From Bugula neritina (lineage: Eukaryota > Bryozoa > Gymnolaemata > Cheilostomatida > Bugulidae), in the NCBI GenBank assembly GCA_964035545.1, contig OZ037771.1, positions 12,406,980-12,466,979 of the forward strand: DNA of 60,000 bases, read 5' to 3'. The notes below the pieces were generated by a model, which saw only the letters and a list, made by a program, of their open reading frames with translations, made no database searches and was not told the origin of the DNA. Below, in pieces: positions 1 through 11,100 of this stretch. Numbering within the stretch: position 1 is the stretch's first letter; each line of letters opens with the position of its first letter. A program made the position numbers and the translations under genes.

Positions 1-59
1 AAAAAAAACTCCAGCTCTACATTTGCTTTACTCAATGCTGCATCAACAACTTTTTCTAG

Positions 60-2236
60 CGGGTTGAAAGTGTTGCTGCTGACTCTATACCGAAGCTGGA
101 GAGAGATAATACTCCTACTGGTTCTACTGATGATTGCTGTACTTATCTTTGGTCCCTTTGTCTACTACATGGATAGAAACTTACAGACTTATGGAGAGCA
201 CAAGATCTTGGATGTGCCAACAGGTAACGCATATAGCATGGTATATAAACTGACGACTTAACATTGTGGTGTCGACCTGCAAAGCTAAATAGCTTAGGTA
301 ATACCTTTAGTGTTACCTTTAGTGTTGCCTGGTGACATAGTATAGTGTTTCTAGCTAGCACTATAGGCTATTATAGTTTTGCTACGCAACAAAATGATAT
401 AGTGTTACTAGGCAACATAGTTTACTGCAATGGTTCGAAGGTCTTGAGTTTGGAGTTGGAGGTTTGAAGTTCGAACAAGGATGTACCTATATACGATTAA
501 TATACGTCTATGTGTATATGTGTATTCAAATAATGTTCCAAGTCACCCCAGCTTGGTTCTGCTTCTGGTGATTTCGACATGTGTATATTATACTGTATAT
601 TCAGTCTACTAAAAGCTAGCATACTATAATAATATATAGTGTATATTATAGTGACACAATGTTACAAAATGAAGCTAACAATACAGCTTTGAAATTATAT
701 ATATTTCAAAAATTCAATCAGTCTACACTTAGAAATCAGAGCTGTATTATATGTCCTCAAATTGAGACTTGACATATTTAAAAAAGCCATGAAATAATAT
801 ATGTTTAAGTATTAGATATCACACATGTTTCATGTTGAAGTGTTAGGAAGCACCTGTGATCTAGTGGATAAAGTGCTATGGTCATTGGTTCAAACCCCAG
901 TATAGGCCATGCCTGGAAAGACATCTGTATAATATATACTTGTTGTTTTGTTACAAGAAGAATACCTCAAAACCATGGCAAAAAATTCCTTACCATCACT
1001 TGAGGAATTTGCAAATGGTTGGAAACTTAAAACAATTGTGTGAGATTATATTATTTGTAAAGATTATGGGCCATATTTTATTTTATTATGCGTCAGCAAG
1101 TTCCAATCAAAACCTAAAGTTTGCTCAAAGTGCGTAGAAGTTGCTGTATGAAAAAATTTTATATGATGAGTTTAATTATGCACAGCAAACAAAAGCTGGT
1201 AGAGAATCCTGCTACATTAAACCGCAATGTCATCGACATATGTGCTAAATAGAGATGTGCGAAGCATAATTCCTTTTTCATCACGGTCCGCACAACCCAA
1301 TTTACTAAAAAAGAGGAAAAAACATAAAAAGTTGAGTTATTTAGTTGTCTAATTTGTTAATGTGTTTAGGTTAAACCCTACTATATAAAATAGCAGCTAA
1401 ATTGTAAAAAATAGCTAAAAACCAGAGATATGGAGTGTGTACTAAATTAAGTAAAATAACCCATACGGTATACATTTAGTGGCTGCTGAAATTTAGAATA
1501 GAGAAGTAAGACGGATCAGTAACATAATATGTTAATAAATAAGCTTAATTGGCTTGAATATATATGTATTTTCAGTATAGTAATATAAAATGATATTTGC
1601 TGATGCATTGTGTTACAGATACACTAATCAATATTACTTAATTTTTAATTAGCAAGAATTTGCAATTAACAATCAACATAGCTTTAGGTAAATCACAATT
1701 AAGAAATCAACAACAAAAAACAATAAAAACTTGTTACGGCCAGATAATTACGCTTATAGTTGGAAATGTTTGTTATGTCATTTACACTCACTATATATAA
1801 CACAATATAGTACGTTAGTAAAAATGGTTGATTTCAAAGAAATTTATTTGGAGACTTTTTTGCTATATATTGTGAGTGATGTGCTATGCAGCAAGTGATA
1901 CTTGCAGCTTATTGGCTATGGTTTGCAATATTTGCAGCTTATTGGCTGGTGATGGTTACCATGACTACAGTTGGTTATGGAGATGTATACCCTACAACTA
2001 TTGGTGGTTATATAATCCTGATAGTAGTCATGGTGGTTGGTCTCATGGTAACAGCTTTACCTGTGGCTATCATTGGAGGAAACTTCACTCTGGTCTACGA
2101 ATACAATGATAAGAGGAACAAGAGACTTCGAGCACTTGAAGAAAGAGCGGACAACTCCTCTACTGATAACAGCGTGTCCACCTCACTCACTGATGTGGAT
2201 AACGACCTTGATGAGGTCATAGTTCTAAAGTATTGA
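60..2236 (+). CDS. Voltage-gated K+ channel (Kv3/Shaw-like), 3' part of gene
   Basis: Two exons are visible: 60-223 (end of S4, S4-S5 linker, S5) and 1938-2236 (pore loop, S6, cytoplasmic tail, TGA stop). Splice sites are a ctag acceptor before 60, a GTAACG donor at 224 and a tttgcag acceptor before 1938. The junction is phase 1 and rebuilds ..DVPT-AYWLVMVTMTTVGYG.. in frame. The selectivity filter TVGYGD and the S6 hinge (LPVAIIGGN) mark a K+-selective Kv channel. T1 and S1-S3 lie left of the window. A second in-frame acceptor sits 30 nt upstream (exon start 1908) in a small duplication. The acidic tail ends DEVIVLKY. The gene is convergent with a paralog at 4166-6986. Family call is firm; the Shaw subtype is inferred from the paralog's T1 domain. 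Confidence 0.9.
838..910 (+). repeat. tRNA-like SINE fragment in Kv intron
   Basis: The stretch holds an A-box-like TCTAGTGGATAAAGTG and, about 20 nt later, a B-box GGTTCAAACCC. The spacing suits the tRNA-like head of a SINE, but no clean tRNA cloverleaf can be drawn. The rest of this intron (224-1937) is AT-rich with no exon I could support. Confidence 0.45.
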
Positions 2237-3763
2237 ACAGTCATATATACGGTTGTAATAATTTGCCTAATATATTTTGCAGTAGCTAATATGTAACCCG
2301 TTATTTTGTTTTTGTACATATAACACGATCATGCGCACACACTCTCTCACACACAGACACACATGTACACAGTACACACACGCACTATAAGCACTTTTTA
2401 TTGGGTAAATTTGGTCATTTAATTGATCAATTAATATACATATTTTGTGAATGATATTTCTTAATGCAGAGAGTGTATTATGCATTAAGCAACTGTTGGA
2501 TGTACAATTTATATTTTTTGTTAAAAAAAGTGTATAAATAGAAACTAATAAATATGTTATAAAAGTGTAAGTTCATGTAAAAGAAATATATAATGAAACT
2601 TTACAAATTGTCACACCAAAACAAGCATGTAATCCTCAAGCACCAACTGGACATTGAAGAGCTACGTTGCATCATGGTTTTCATTATCACTCAGTTTTAA
2701 CTTTTTGAATAATAAAATATATTCTTGAACAGGTCATAGTTTTGGTATAAATAGGCGCATGGAATTATATAATTTTTGACGAGTATATTTGAAGAAATAA
2801 TTAGGCATTATGTTACAAAGAAAGTGCTACAACCTTTCTTAGGGTAACAAATTAGGCAACTCAATCTGCTCCTCTAAGCTAAAAAAGATGCTCCATGGTT
2901 CACAGTACCAGAAAATAATATTATTGAGATATAATTGCTTATGCAATCCTATTTCATACCAAGTTACTTAGAATTTTTTTGCATTTTAAATATACATACA
3001 TGCTAAGATTACTATATTCTTAGAAAAAGTCGAAATTGTAAAAGAATTCACAAAGAATTTCGCTCATACTATGTACGCTCAAGTTGTACAAAGACAGTAT
3101 TACTGTATTCAAATTAATAGAAGTGTAGCTCATCAAACTGATTCAGTTTAGGTGAAAATGTCAATTTAGAAAACATATAAACACATTGCAAGTATTACAT
3201 GCTGCGTTCACATGCAAAATAGAATCAAATTAAAAGATCTTTAACACAATTTTTGATATGAAATGAAATTATACACATAGATCCAAAAAGAATCACAACA
3301 TTGTTTGCTTATATATAGCTTATTTGAAACATTACAAGTTGCATTTCATGTAAATAAACAGCAGATTGAAGTAAAATAATATGTAGAGTTATGTACTGCG
3401 AATAGCAGCTTGTAACATGGCGCTAACGCATGAGTTATGTTTATAAAAGTTGTATGATATGCAGCTGCTCGGGTGAGAACATGCAGATAAATTGCTTTCG
3501 TGAAGGAGACTAGAGATCATTGCAAATTTCTTTGAGGGAGAGCGGAGAGGTCATTGTGAGATTGTGTTTAGTATTTCCTTGAAGAAGAGTTCAATGAGAT
3601 ATTATATAGCCAGTTTGAGTACTCCATGGAAGTAAGGGATAAATAAATGAGCATGTTTTTGATATACAAGTTAAGGTAAAGTACTGAACAAATCTGTTAT
3701 GTCATAATAATCATAATATGTAACTAAACAGGTGCTGCCAAAACCAAGCGTAAAGCAGCTGAC
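2237..3763. other. Intergenic AT-rich DNA between convergent Kv genes
   Basis: No coding exon is supported. A short CA/CACA microsatellite lies at about 2335-2385. The rest is low-complexity AT-rich sequence. Confidence 0.6.
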
Positions 3764-4116
3764 ACTAAGCCTAGGGCCACACTGTGCGTATTTTCGCATG
3801 CGAAAATTAAAATCACGAGTAGCAAAGGTGTCCACTGTAGCGTCAGTGATGCGTGATAAATAAAGCTTTCATTTTTAAATCGCACTCGCTTTCAATAAAA
3901 CGCAATTTACTGGAATATAGCACTAAATAAAGAAATTGGGCTCGCTGAATAGCTACCAGCCAATTAGGTGACGACGACAGAGACGATTCGCACTTGCGTT
4001 GAAAATGCAGAGCGACAAGTGCGAAGGTTTTCTCAACGCGCACAGTAGACACCTTTGCTACTTGTGATTTCAATTTTCGCATGCGAAAATACGCACCGTG
4101 TGGCCCTAGGCTTAGT
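3764..4116. mobile_element. MITE-like element with long terminal inverted repeats
   Basis: The ends are inverted copies: ACTAAGCCTAGGGCCACAC at the left and its reverse complement at the right, and homology continues about 70 bp inward (including TTTTCGCATGCGAAAA). The internal part has no transposase. It sits between the stop codons of the two convergent Kv genes. The superfamily is unclear because no confident target duplication was found. Confidence 0.75.
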
Positions 4117-4165
4117 TGGTGCAGGTGCTCTTTGAAGACATGCTTATTCAATTCTTCTATGCTTG

Positions 4166-6986
4166 TCAATTAATAACTATGACCTCATCAAGGTCGTTAT
4201 CCACATCAGTGAGTGAGGTGGACACGCTGTTATCAGCAGAGGAGTTGTCTGCTCTTTCTTCAAGTGCTCGAAGTCTCTTGTTCCTCTTATCATTGTATTC
4301 GTAGACCAGAGTGAAGTTTCCTCCAATGATAGCCACAGGTAAAGCTGTTACCATGAGACCAACCACCATGACTACTATCAGGACTATATAACCACCAATA
4401 GTTTTAGGGTATACATCTCCATAACCAACTGTAGTCATGGTAACCATCACCAGCCAATAAGCTGCAAGTAAGGCAAATATTCACCAATTAGCTGGAAGCA
4501 TCATCATATATCACTAATCATGAAATGCAGCAAATTACAAACTTTACCTGTAATGTTTTGTTGAACAGGTATTATTTCAAATTGGCATTCTTAATTTAAA
4601 TTGAAGAAAAATAGAAATTAAAAATTATTCTTTTTTATGAAAACTATGAAAAAAATTATATTTGTCATATATCTAAAAAATCAATTTTACTATTAAAGAG
4701 TTAAAATAATTTATAATTGACTTATTTATAGTTTGTTAAACACAGTTTTAAATATTGACCTAAAAATATAAAACACTTTTGTTTTTGGTCCTGTTTGTGT
4801 GTGCAGTTAAGCCTTCCAAATAAACTTATCTGTTTTTCATTTAGTATTTTATTAATTATTAAACAATATTGAGTGGTTTAAGTAACAAAATATCATTCAA
4901 TAGAAACTATATTTGTTGTCTTGGAGTATCTTTACAAATTTATCAATACAGTAAATAATGAAGATCAATAAAAACATGGCAAACTGCTGTCAGAAAACAT
5001 AAATAACTCTCGTGCAGTTATTTAGCGTAACCACAATTCAAATGTTAAAGCAATTTAAAATATAAAGTTAGTTAAATGCAATTTCTCAAAGTTTAGCCTC
5101 CGTCTTAGTCTTGCAGCTTTGCATGAGCAAATTTATTGAGGCTGATCAATAGTTTTTACAGTTGAGATGACGAAGACAATGGTCAAATTACCGCCTTAGT
5201 TTTGCCATATTTCATTAGTTTTTTGTTCAAACTTTTTGATTAAACTATACATCCATTGATTGCAACTTGGAGTTTATTTTTACGGAGTAACCTTTTCTAA
5301 TTTTTCGAAATTTAGCAGCTGAATTGAAATTGAGGGAAGGGAGGAGGCTACAAGTAGGACAAAACCACACAGGACATCGGTGAAGATATCACACTCTGTC
5401 CGTTGCAAAGGACACAAGTAGATATACCGCACTCTGCCTACCAAGAGGGACACAAATGGATACACTGCAACTTCTTTACCATGAGGGACGCTGGTAATCA
5501 AACTTGAGCGTTGATTTTGAAGAGTGTTGTCAGAGTAGTAGACGAAAGGTCCAAATACCAACATAGCAATGACTGACAAAGTGACTAATAGCAAAATCTC
5601 CCTCCAGCTTCTGTACAAAGCCAACAACAGAACCTTCAGTCCACTACAAGTCAAAGTATATGCAATTATTGTTTAATTGGATTACTTAGTGTAAGAAACT
5701 CTGTGCATATTGTTATCTAATAATGGTTATATAGTTAAATATTATTTGGTTTGAATTCAAAAATGATTAAGTGCTGTTCATGGTTGTTTCAACTGCCATA
5801 CAAGAACTGGACAACTGTAAAAATAATTTTTTGTTTCATATCAAGGGTAAATGATAGAACCTTTAAAAAACATTTAAACCATTAGAGATGCAATAATGTG
5901 ATTAGCTAGACGAATTGTAGAATTATCTTAAAGCACATGACGCTACACACAATGTATCCAGATGTACTAAAAACATAGGTCTTACCTGTAGATCGTAGCA
6001 TAGCTAAGAAACCTGAGGCATCGCACTTGTTTCACCATCAGCGTCACCTGAATCAATTGCAATCCAACCTTACAGACTACAGGGTTTATCTCATCCAGAG
6101 GGTTCCGCCCTATTGCCTGATAATCCAGCACCGACTGATACACAAAACTGAACACTTCCAGAATAGATATGAAAAAGTCAAGGCTGTTAGTCGACTTGAA
6201 GAAGAACTTCTTATCCAAGCAGCTAATGAACCGAATAAATATCTCCGTGGCGAAAAAAAGAGTGATAGCAAAGTTGAGGGTAGACATAATTAACCCAGTC
6301 ATAGAAAATTGTCTGTTTGTGTACCAAATGCAAAACTCTGTATCATTCAACGTGGAAACGTCGAGTGAATCATTTTTCTGTTGGCCATTTTGCCACAAGT
6401 CGTTTATACTATAAAGTACGATATAAACACTGGTCGACACCATTACTAGAAAGTAAAAGATAGCCCATATTTTAGACACTGTTTTCCATTTGGTGTCGGG
6501 CCCAAAGGGGTCAGTGAGGAAACACCAAATATTGTAACGAACTCTCCTGTACCCATGCAATGGGCCAGTTACCTGGATGCGTCTCTCAAACATCTTGAAC
6601 TGTTTTTCCAGTTCTCTTTCCTCCGCTAGCTCACCACTGCAACATTCTGAAATGTAATTGTCATCAATTCCCCAAAACTCCAAATGATTTTTAAAATCCG
6701 ACATACAAACATTCTTTGGACAATGTAAGTCTCCAGTTGTGTAGAACTTTAGAACCTCCTTAAATATTTCGGCATCACCTTCGAATGTAAGTGCAGTGGT
6801 GTTGAGTGGCTGTTGAACCAATTTACCAAGTCTGGTGTCGGGATATTTCAACAATGTCGTAATAGAAGTAACAAATCTCTGTCCAGATATGTTTATGATC
6901 ACTGATGACGGATTCTCTTTGTTCTTGGGGATTACCCTCCTGGTGACTGTAGCCCACTGATCAATATCCTTTGCCATCGGTTTCAC
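4166..6986 (-). CDS. Voltage-gated K+ channel, Kv3/Shaw-like, complete
   Basis: Three exons on the minus strand: 6986-5986, 5643-5480 and 4461-4166. Phases chain at each junction (ACAG|GTAAGA, CATG|GTAAAG, ttgcag|CTTATT). The first ATG in good context is at 6977. Exon 1 carries the T1/BTB domain with TGDLHCP, NHLEFWGIDD and a CC pair, matching the Zn-binding T1 of Kv3/Shaw channels, then S1-S3 and most of S4. Exon 2 ends S4 and carries S5. Exon 3 carries the TVGYGD filter, S6 and an acidic tail ending DEVIVIN. S4 is poor in charge: only K, R, R in KQVRCLRFLS, followed by YATIYSG where Shaker-type channels keep basic residues. Part of T1 is also shortened (TFEGDAEIF). The protein should be a plasma-membrane tetramer subunit; whether it gates alone or as a modifier is open. 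Confidence 0.93.
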
Positions 6987-8180
6987 CTGGTAACATATTC
7001 ACACATGATTAATAAGCAAAAATACAAATTAAGTTTTTGCAGATTTGCTTCTGATCTTTCTAAGACTTGATTATTTCATCTGAATTATATTTTATTTCTT
7101 ACAATGAGCCTTACCTTGTGCATTGTGGAGGATATATCAAATTATAGCGATAGGTACTTATATTGTGTGTCATTTCACACCCGCGACTTCCATCAACTGG
7201 GCACACAAATCTATATTGAGCACAATTATAGTAAATACAGCATTGATACCTTAAGATTATATTACAGACTTGCTATGTTTATTTTCTGCATATGATAAAC
7301 TTGAGAGTGAATTCTTAATAAAAACAATATTTGCATAAATATTACCAACTGCAATATTTAAACTTTTTCCAATAAGTTGTTGTTTCTTAAAGTGGCATAA
7401 AATGTGAAGCCTAAATGGGAGATTATATTGTTTTAAAAGATATTTGAAACTAAAAGAAAATAAAACATTAGCTTTAATTTGTTTTATTACTTGTTGAACA
7501 TCAGTTAAATATTTAATAAAACCAATGTGCTTTTGTAATATAATACAATGCTAAATGCCCTTTTTTCCAATTCTTCTAAATGCTATCACTCCATATTTCA
7601 TCATATATTATTAGATTAAAATATTTACCTGGCCTAAAATTACGCCCCTGATTGAGGCCTCAGTAATTCTAAAATTCCGTCAAGACATTGAGCCTCAGCT
7701 AACAGAAATATAAACAATTTCCTTGTCTAAGTTTGTTCTATCATTTTATTCAATCATGTTGAAGATACATAACATCTTTTAGAAGAAACTCAAAATTATT
7801 CTGTACAACTATACTAAATTGTAGCATTAAAAATATTTCTACCCTTGTATATACACCATTGCGCAGTAAAATTGAGGACTCTTTTAGGGTTGTCTACTCA
7901 TGTTTATGCACAAATATTATATTGAGATCTGGCAATATATTTTACATATTTATGTTGCAGGTATAGTTAGTGTAACTAGTGCTACCACTGTGATGGTGAG
8001 TCATCAATGTGATAGTGGATGAGTCACTGTGATGATAATGAGCCGATGTCACATTAATAAAACACTATCTAAATTATTAACTTTCTCGACAGCCAGCTCC
8101 CTGACTGAAGAGACAGGCTTAAGGTTTCTAACTGGCCATTGTTGAGGCCTGTAACCATAGCGACAAAGTTTAGGAAGTGT
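6987..8180. other. Intergenic, no gene seen
   Basis: AT-rich sequence between the start of the Kv gene and the end of the Aven-like gene. A few stop-rich short frames exist, but no splice-supported exon or RNA gene was recognised. The Kv promoter should lie at the left end; no convincing TATA box was seen. Confidence 0.5.
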
Positions 8181-11100
8181 TCAGTCATCCAGCACTGAAT
8201 CTAGCCAATCCTCAAGTTCTGCTTCCTTCAGCTCCAACTCTGCGTGAACATCTACGACATGCAGTGTAAAATAGCCTAGACTTGTTATGGTTTCTATGAG
8301 CTGAACTCTAAACTGAACTAGCTGCATACATCACAAGATAGCACCTCCCAACACACCTACTGGTATATGCTGAGAGCACAATTCAGAGCATATATAAAAT
8401 AAATCTACCAAGTAAGATTATTTTAGTTGTTATTGTATTAGGTAAAAACAGGAACTATGAAAATTTAAAAAGTGTAATTTTCAGACCACAAAAAGTGAAA
8501 ATCGAAAAAGAAAACACGATTATGTTGTACATCATAAAATACAATTTTAAATAAATAATAAAAAATTATTTTCTTATGCATTAAAGCAATATACACAATA
8601 TACCATCAAATACACTACACAAGCTGGTATCTCTGAAAACTCACCATTAGATTCGGCATCAGTCAGCGTGATGTCATCATCTTTTGCATGAGCTGCTACA
8701 GGATTCCCAGCATGACACCTGGACAATTAATGTGGGTATATGTTTATTTATATAAAAGTTATACGCATGCTGAGGGGGACAAACCCTGAAAGATAATATA
8801 CCTCAATTCGTGGATAGTGGCTGTTTCAGGGTTTGTCCCCCTCAGCATGAATGCAACTTTTTAACATTATTTGAGCATTTAATCAATACCTAAAATATTG
8901 TAACATAACATAAAGTTGTATTTCTATCATATATTAGCTCATTCAACCATAGAGTTGTCTTTTCATTATAAAATTACAATCTCAATTCACACAGATTATA
9001 ATAATATATTATTCACAATCACATTCAGGAATTGTCTTTTCTTTACTCATGATAAAAGGCTAAGCTGTCAGAACGCATATCTGCTCAGCAAATAGAAATG
9101 AAATTTGTTGAATACAAACAATGATGGTTGATTTTAATAATAACTTGCACATATCGGTAGGTAAAAGAGAGCTTTTCTAAACTATAATCATTTTGTAACA
9201 ACCATTTCTACGCATGCAAACATTTCCAATAAATTACCCATCTAACTCTTTCTCTAAATGCTGTCCGGTGTTTTGATAGAAGATACTGCTGGTGGAAGCG
9301 GCAGCACCGCTGACATTGTGATCTACTGTGTATGCCGGGTCCATGCTATTCATGACGTACTCATCTAAGTTAGCTGCAGCTAATGAACTGATCTCTATTG
9401 ATTTCTGTAATGAATATGAGATACAAGGAGCTGTAACTCGGTCAGTGTACCTATTAGCTTCTCATAATAACAACAATATTACCGCGAGAGAGCGTGTCAT
9501 ATCCTAAACATTGTGTAACCAACTTATTATCCACTGCTGCCAGTATTAAAGGCAGCAGTGCTCCTCTTAGAGCAGCAATAATTAACAACACCCTGGATGG
9601 GTAATTATGTTACATAGCTGTCAGGCTAGCTGTTGCATTGTAACAACTAATTGCTAATTAGAGAAGTAAATTGGTTAGCATCATGTGTTTACAAAGCTGA
9701 ACATCAAAGGTCGCAATTCAGGCCACCAGAAAAATAGTATTTGCACAATTAATGTTCAAATGTAGCAGACTATCAGCATAGAGAAGATTGTGTTAACAAT
9801 TTTAGTTTAAATAATTAGATTACTTAAATTATTGAAATTATTGTAACAGATTTTACTTTGTATAGAAGAGAGTAAACATAAAGAATGTGAAATATAGTTC
9901 TTAAGAAAACTATAGAATATATGAAATCTATATATAATTTTGAGAAATGCTGAAAGCTACCTTAATATTGATGCTGCATAACTACTCTAGCAAAGTAGGT
10001 TTAGCAACTGAAGTCACTAATTTTCAAGAGCTAAATAAACTTTCCTCTATCATAGTGCTTTTAGAAATAGTATGAAACATGAAAATAATTATTAATAAAA
10101 TAATTGGATTATGATTGGTTCAGGAAAAAACAACTAGTTTAACATTTTGACTGACTTCAATAAAATTCTTAAAATCCAGCTTTGATTTTAGAAAACCTTT
10201 TAGGGATAACCCAAATTTCTCAGTTATACAACTGCAGCCTTGCATGAGCAGTGATAGCCCAAATGCAATGAATCCATAAATATAAGAAAAGGTAGAGTTT
10301 AAAGACCCAATGAAAGAGGAAAAGCACTGACAAAATGGAGGAATAAATCCTACACTTTCCATGTTAGAAGATATAATTACTGAGCTATGGTTGGAGATCA
10401 CATCTCAAAGTAGGCGAGATAGATATTAGTTCTGTATTCCTAATACAGCATAGCTGAAGACTATTTTATTGGCAACTAAAACTCCCAACTGGAGAATCCC
10501 AAACTAATGCAATCAGTCACCACCAACCCAGAGCTGCTTATAGACTGATTCATTTTATTGTACTTAATAACTGGGTATTGTTTGTATATACATTGTCATG
10601 GTAAATCAGTGCACACATTATGTAACCATTTTGATGCAGCAAAAGTACTTTTATCTATGCAGTTTGTTTTATATTTCATTGTTGAATGCAATAAAGAAAC
10701 AGGTGTGTTAGCAAGCGTGACAAGTTATTTCTCTAGAGTACACTCAAAAAGTTTTAGAAAAAAAGAAACGTGAGGAAGAATGTACAAAGTTGGAGGTCTT
10801 TGGAGACAAAGAAGAGATCAATGACCCAGTTTACCAATATATCCAAGGAGTAGAGGGAGCCTACAACCTCTAAACATGAAGGCCAGACAAACAAAGCAAT
10901 GCTAAAAGCCACCAGAATTCAGTTGAATAAGCAAAAGAAAAATACAATGATCAAAAATCAATAGACCATAAAAAGCATTAAAATGTTAATCATGAATTTC
11001 CTGAGAGCTGTCAACAAACAGAAAGTTAGGAAGACATCAGATTTCTTTAAACAAATAGTGTAGCAAGGTCTCCTAGAAGCAAGCACCTGTACATCCTCAG

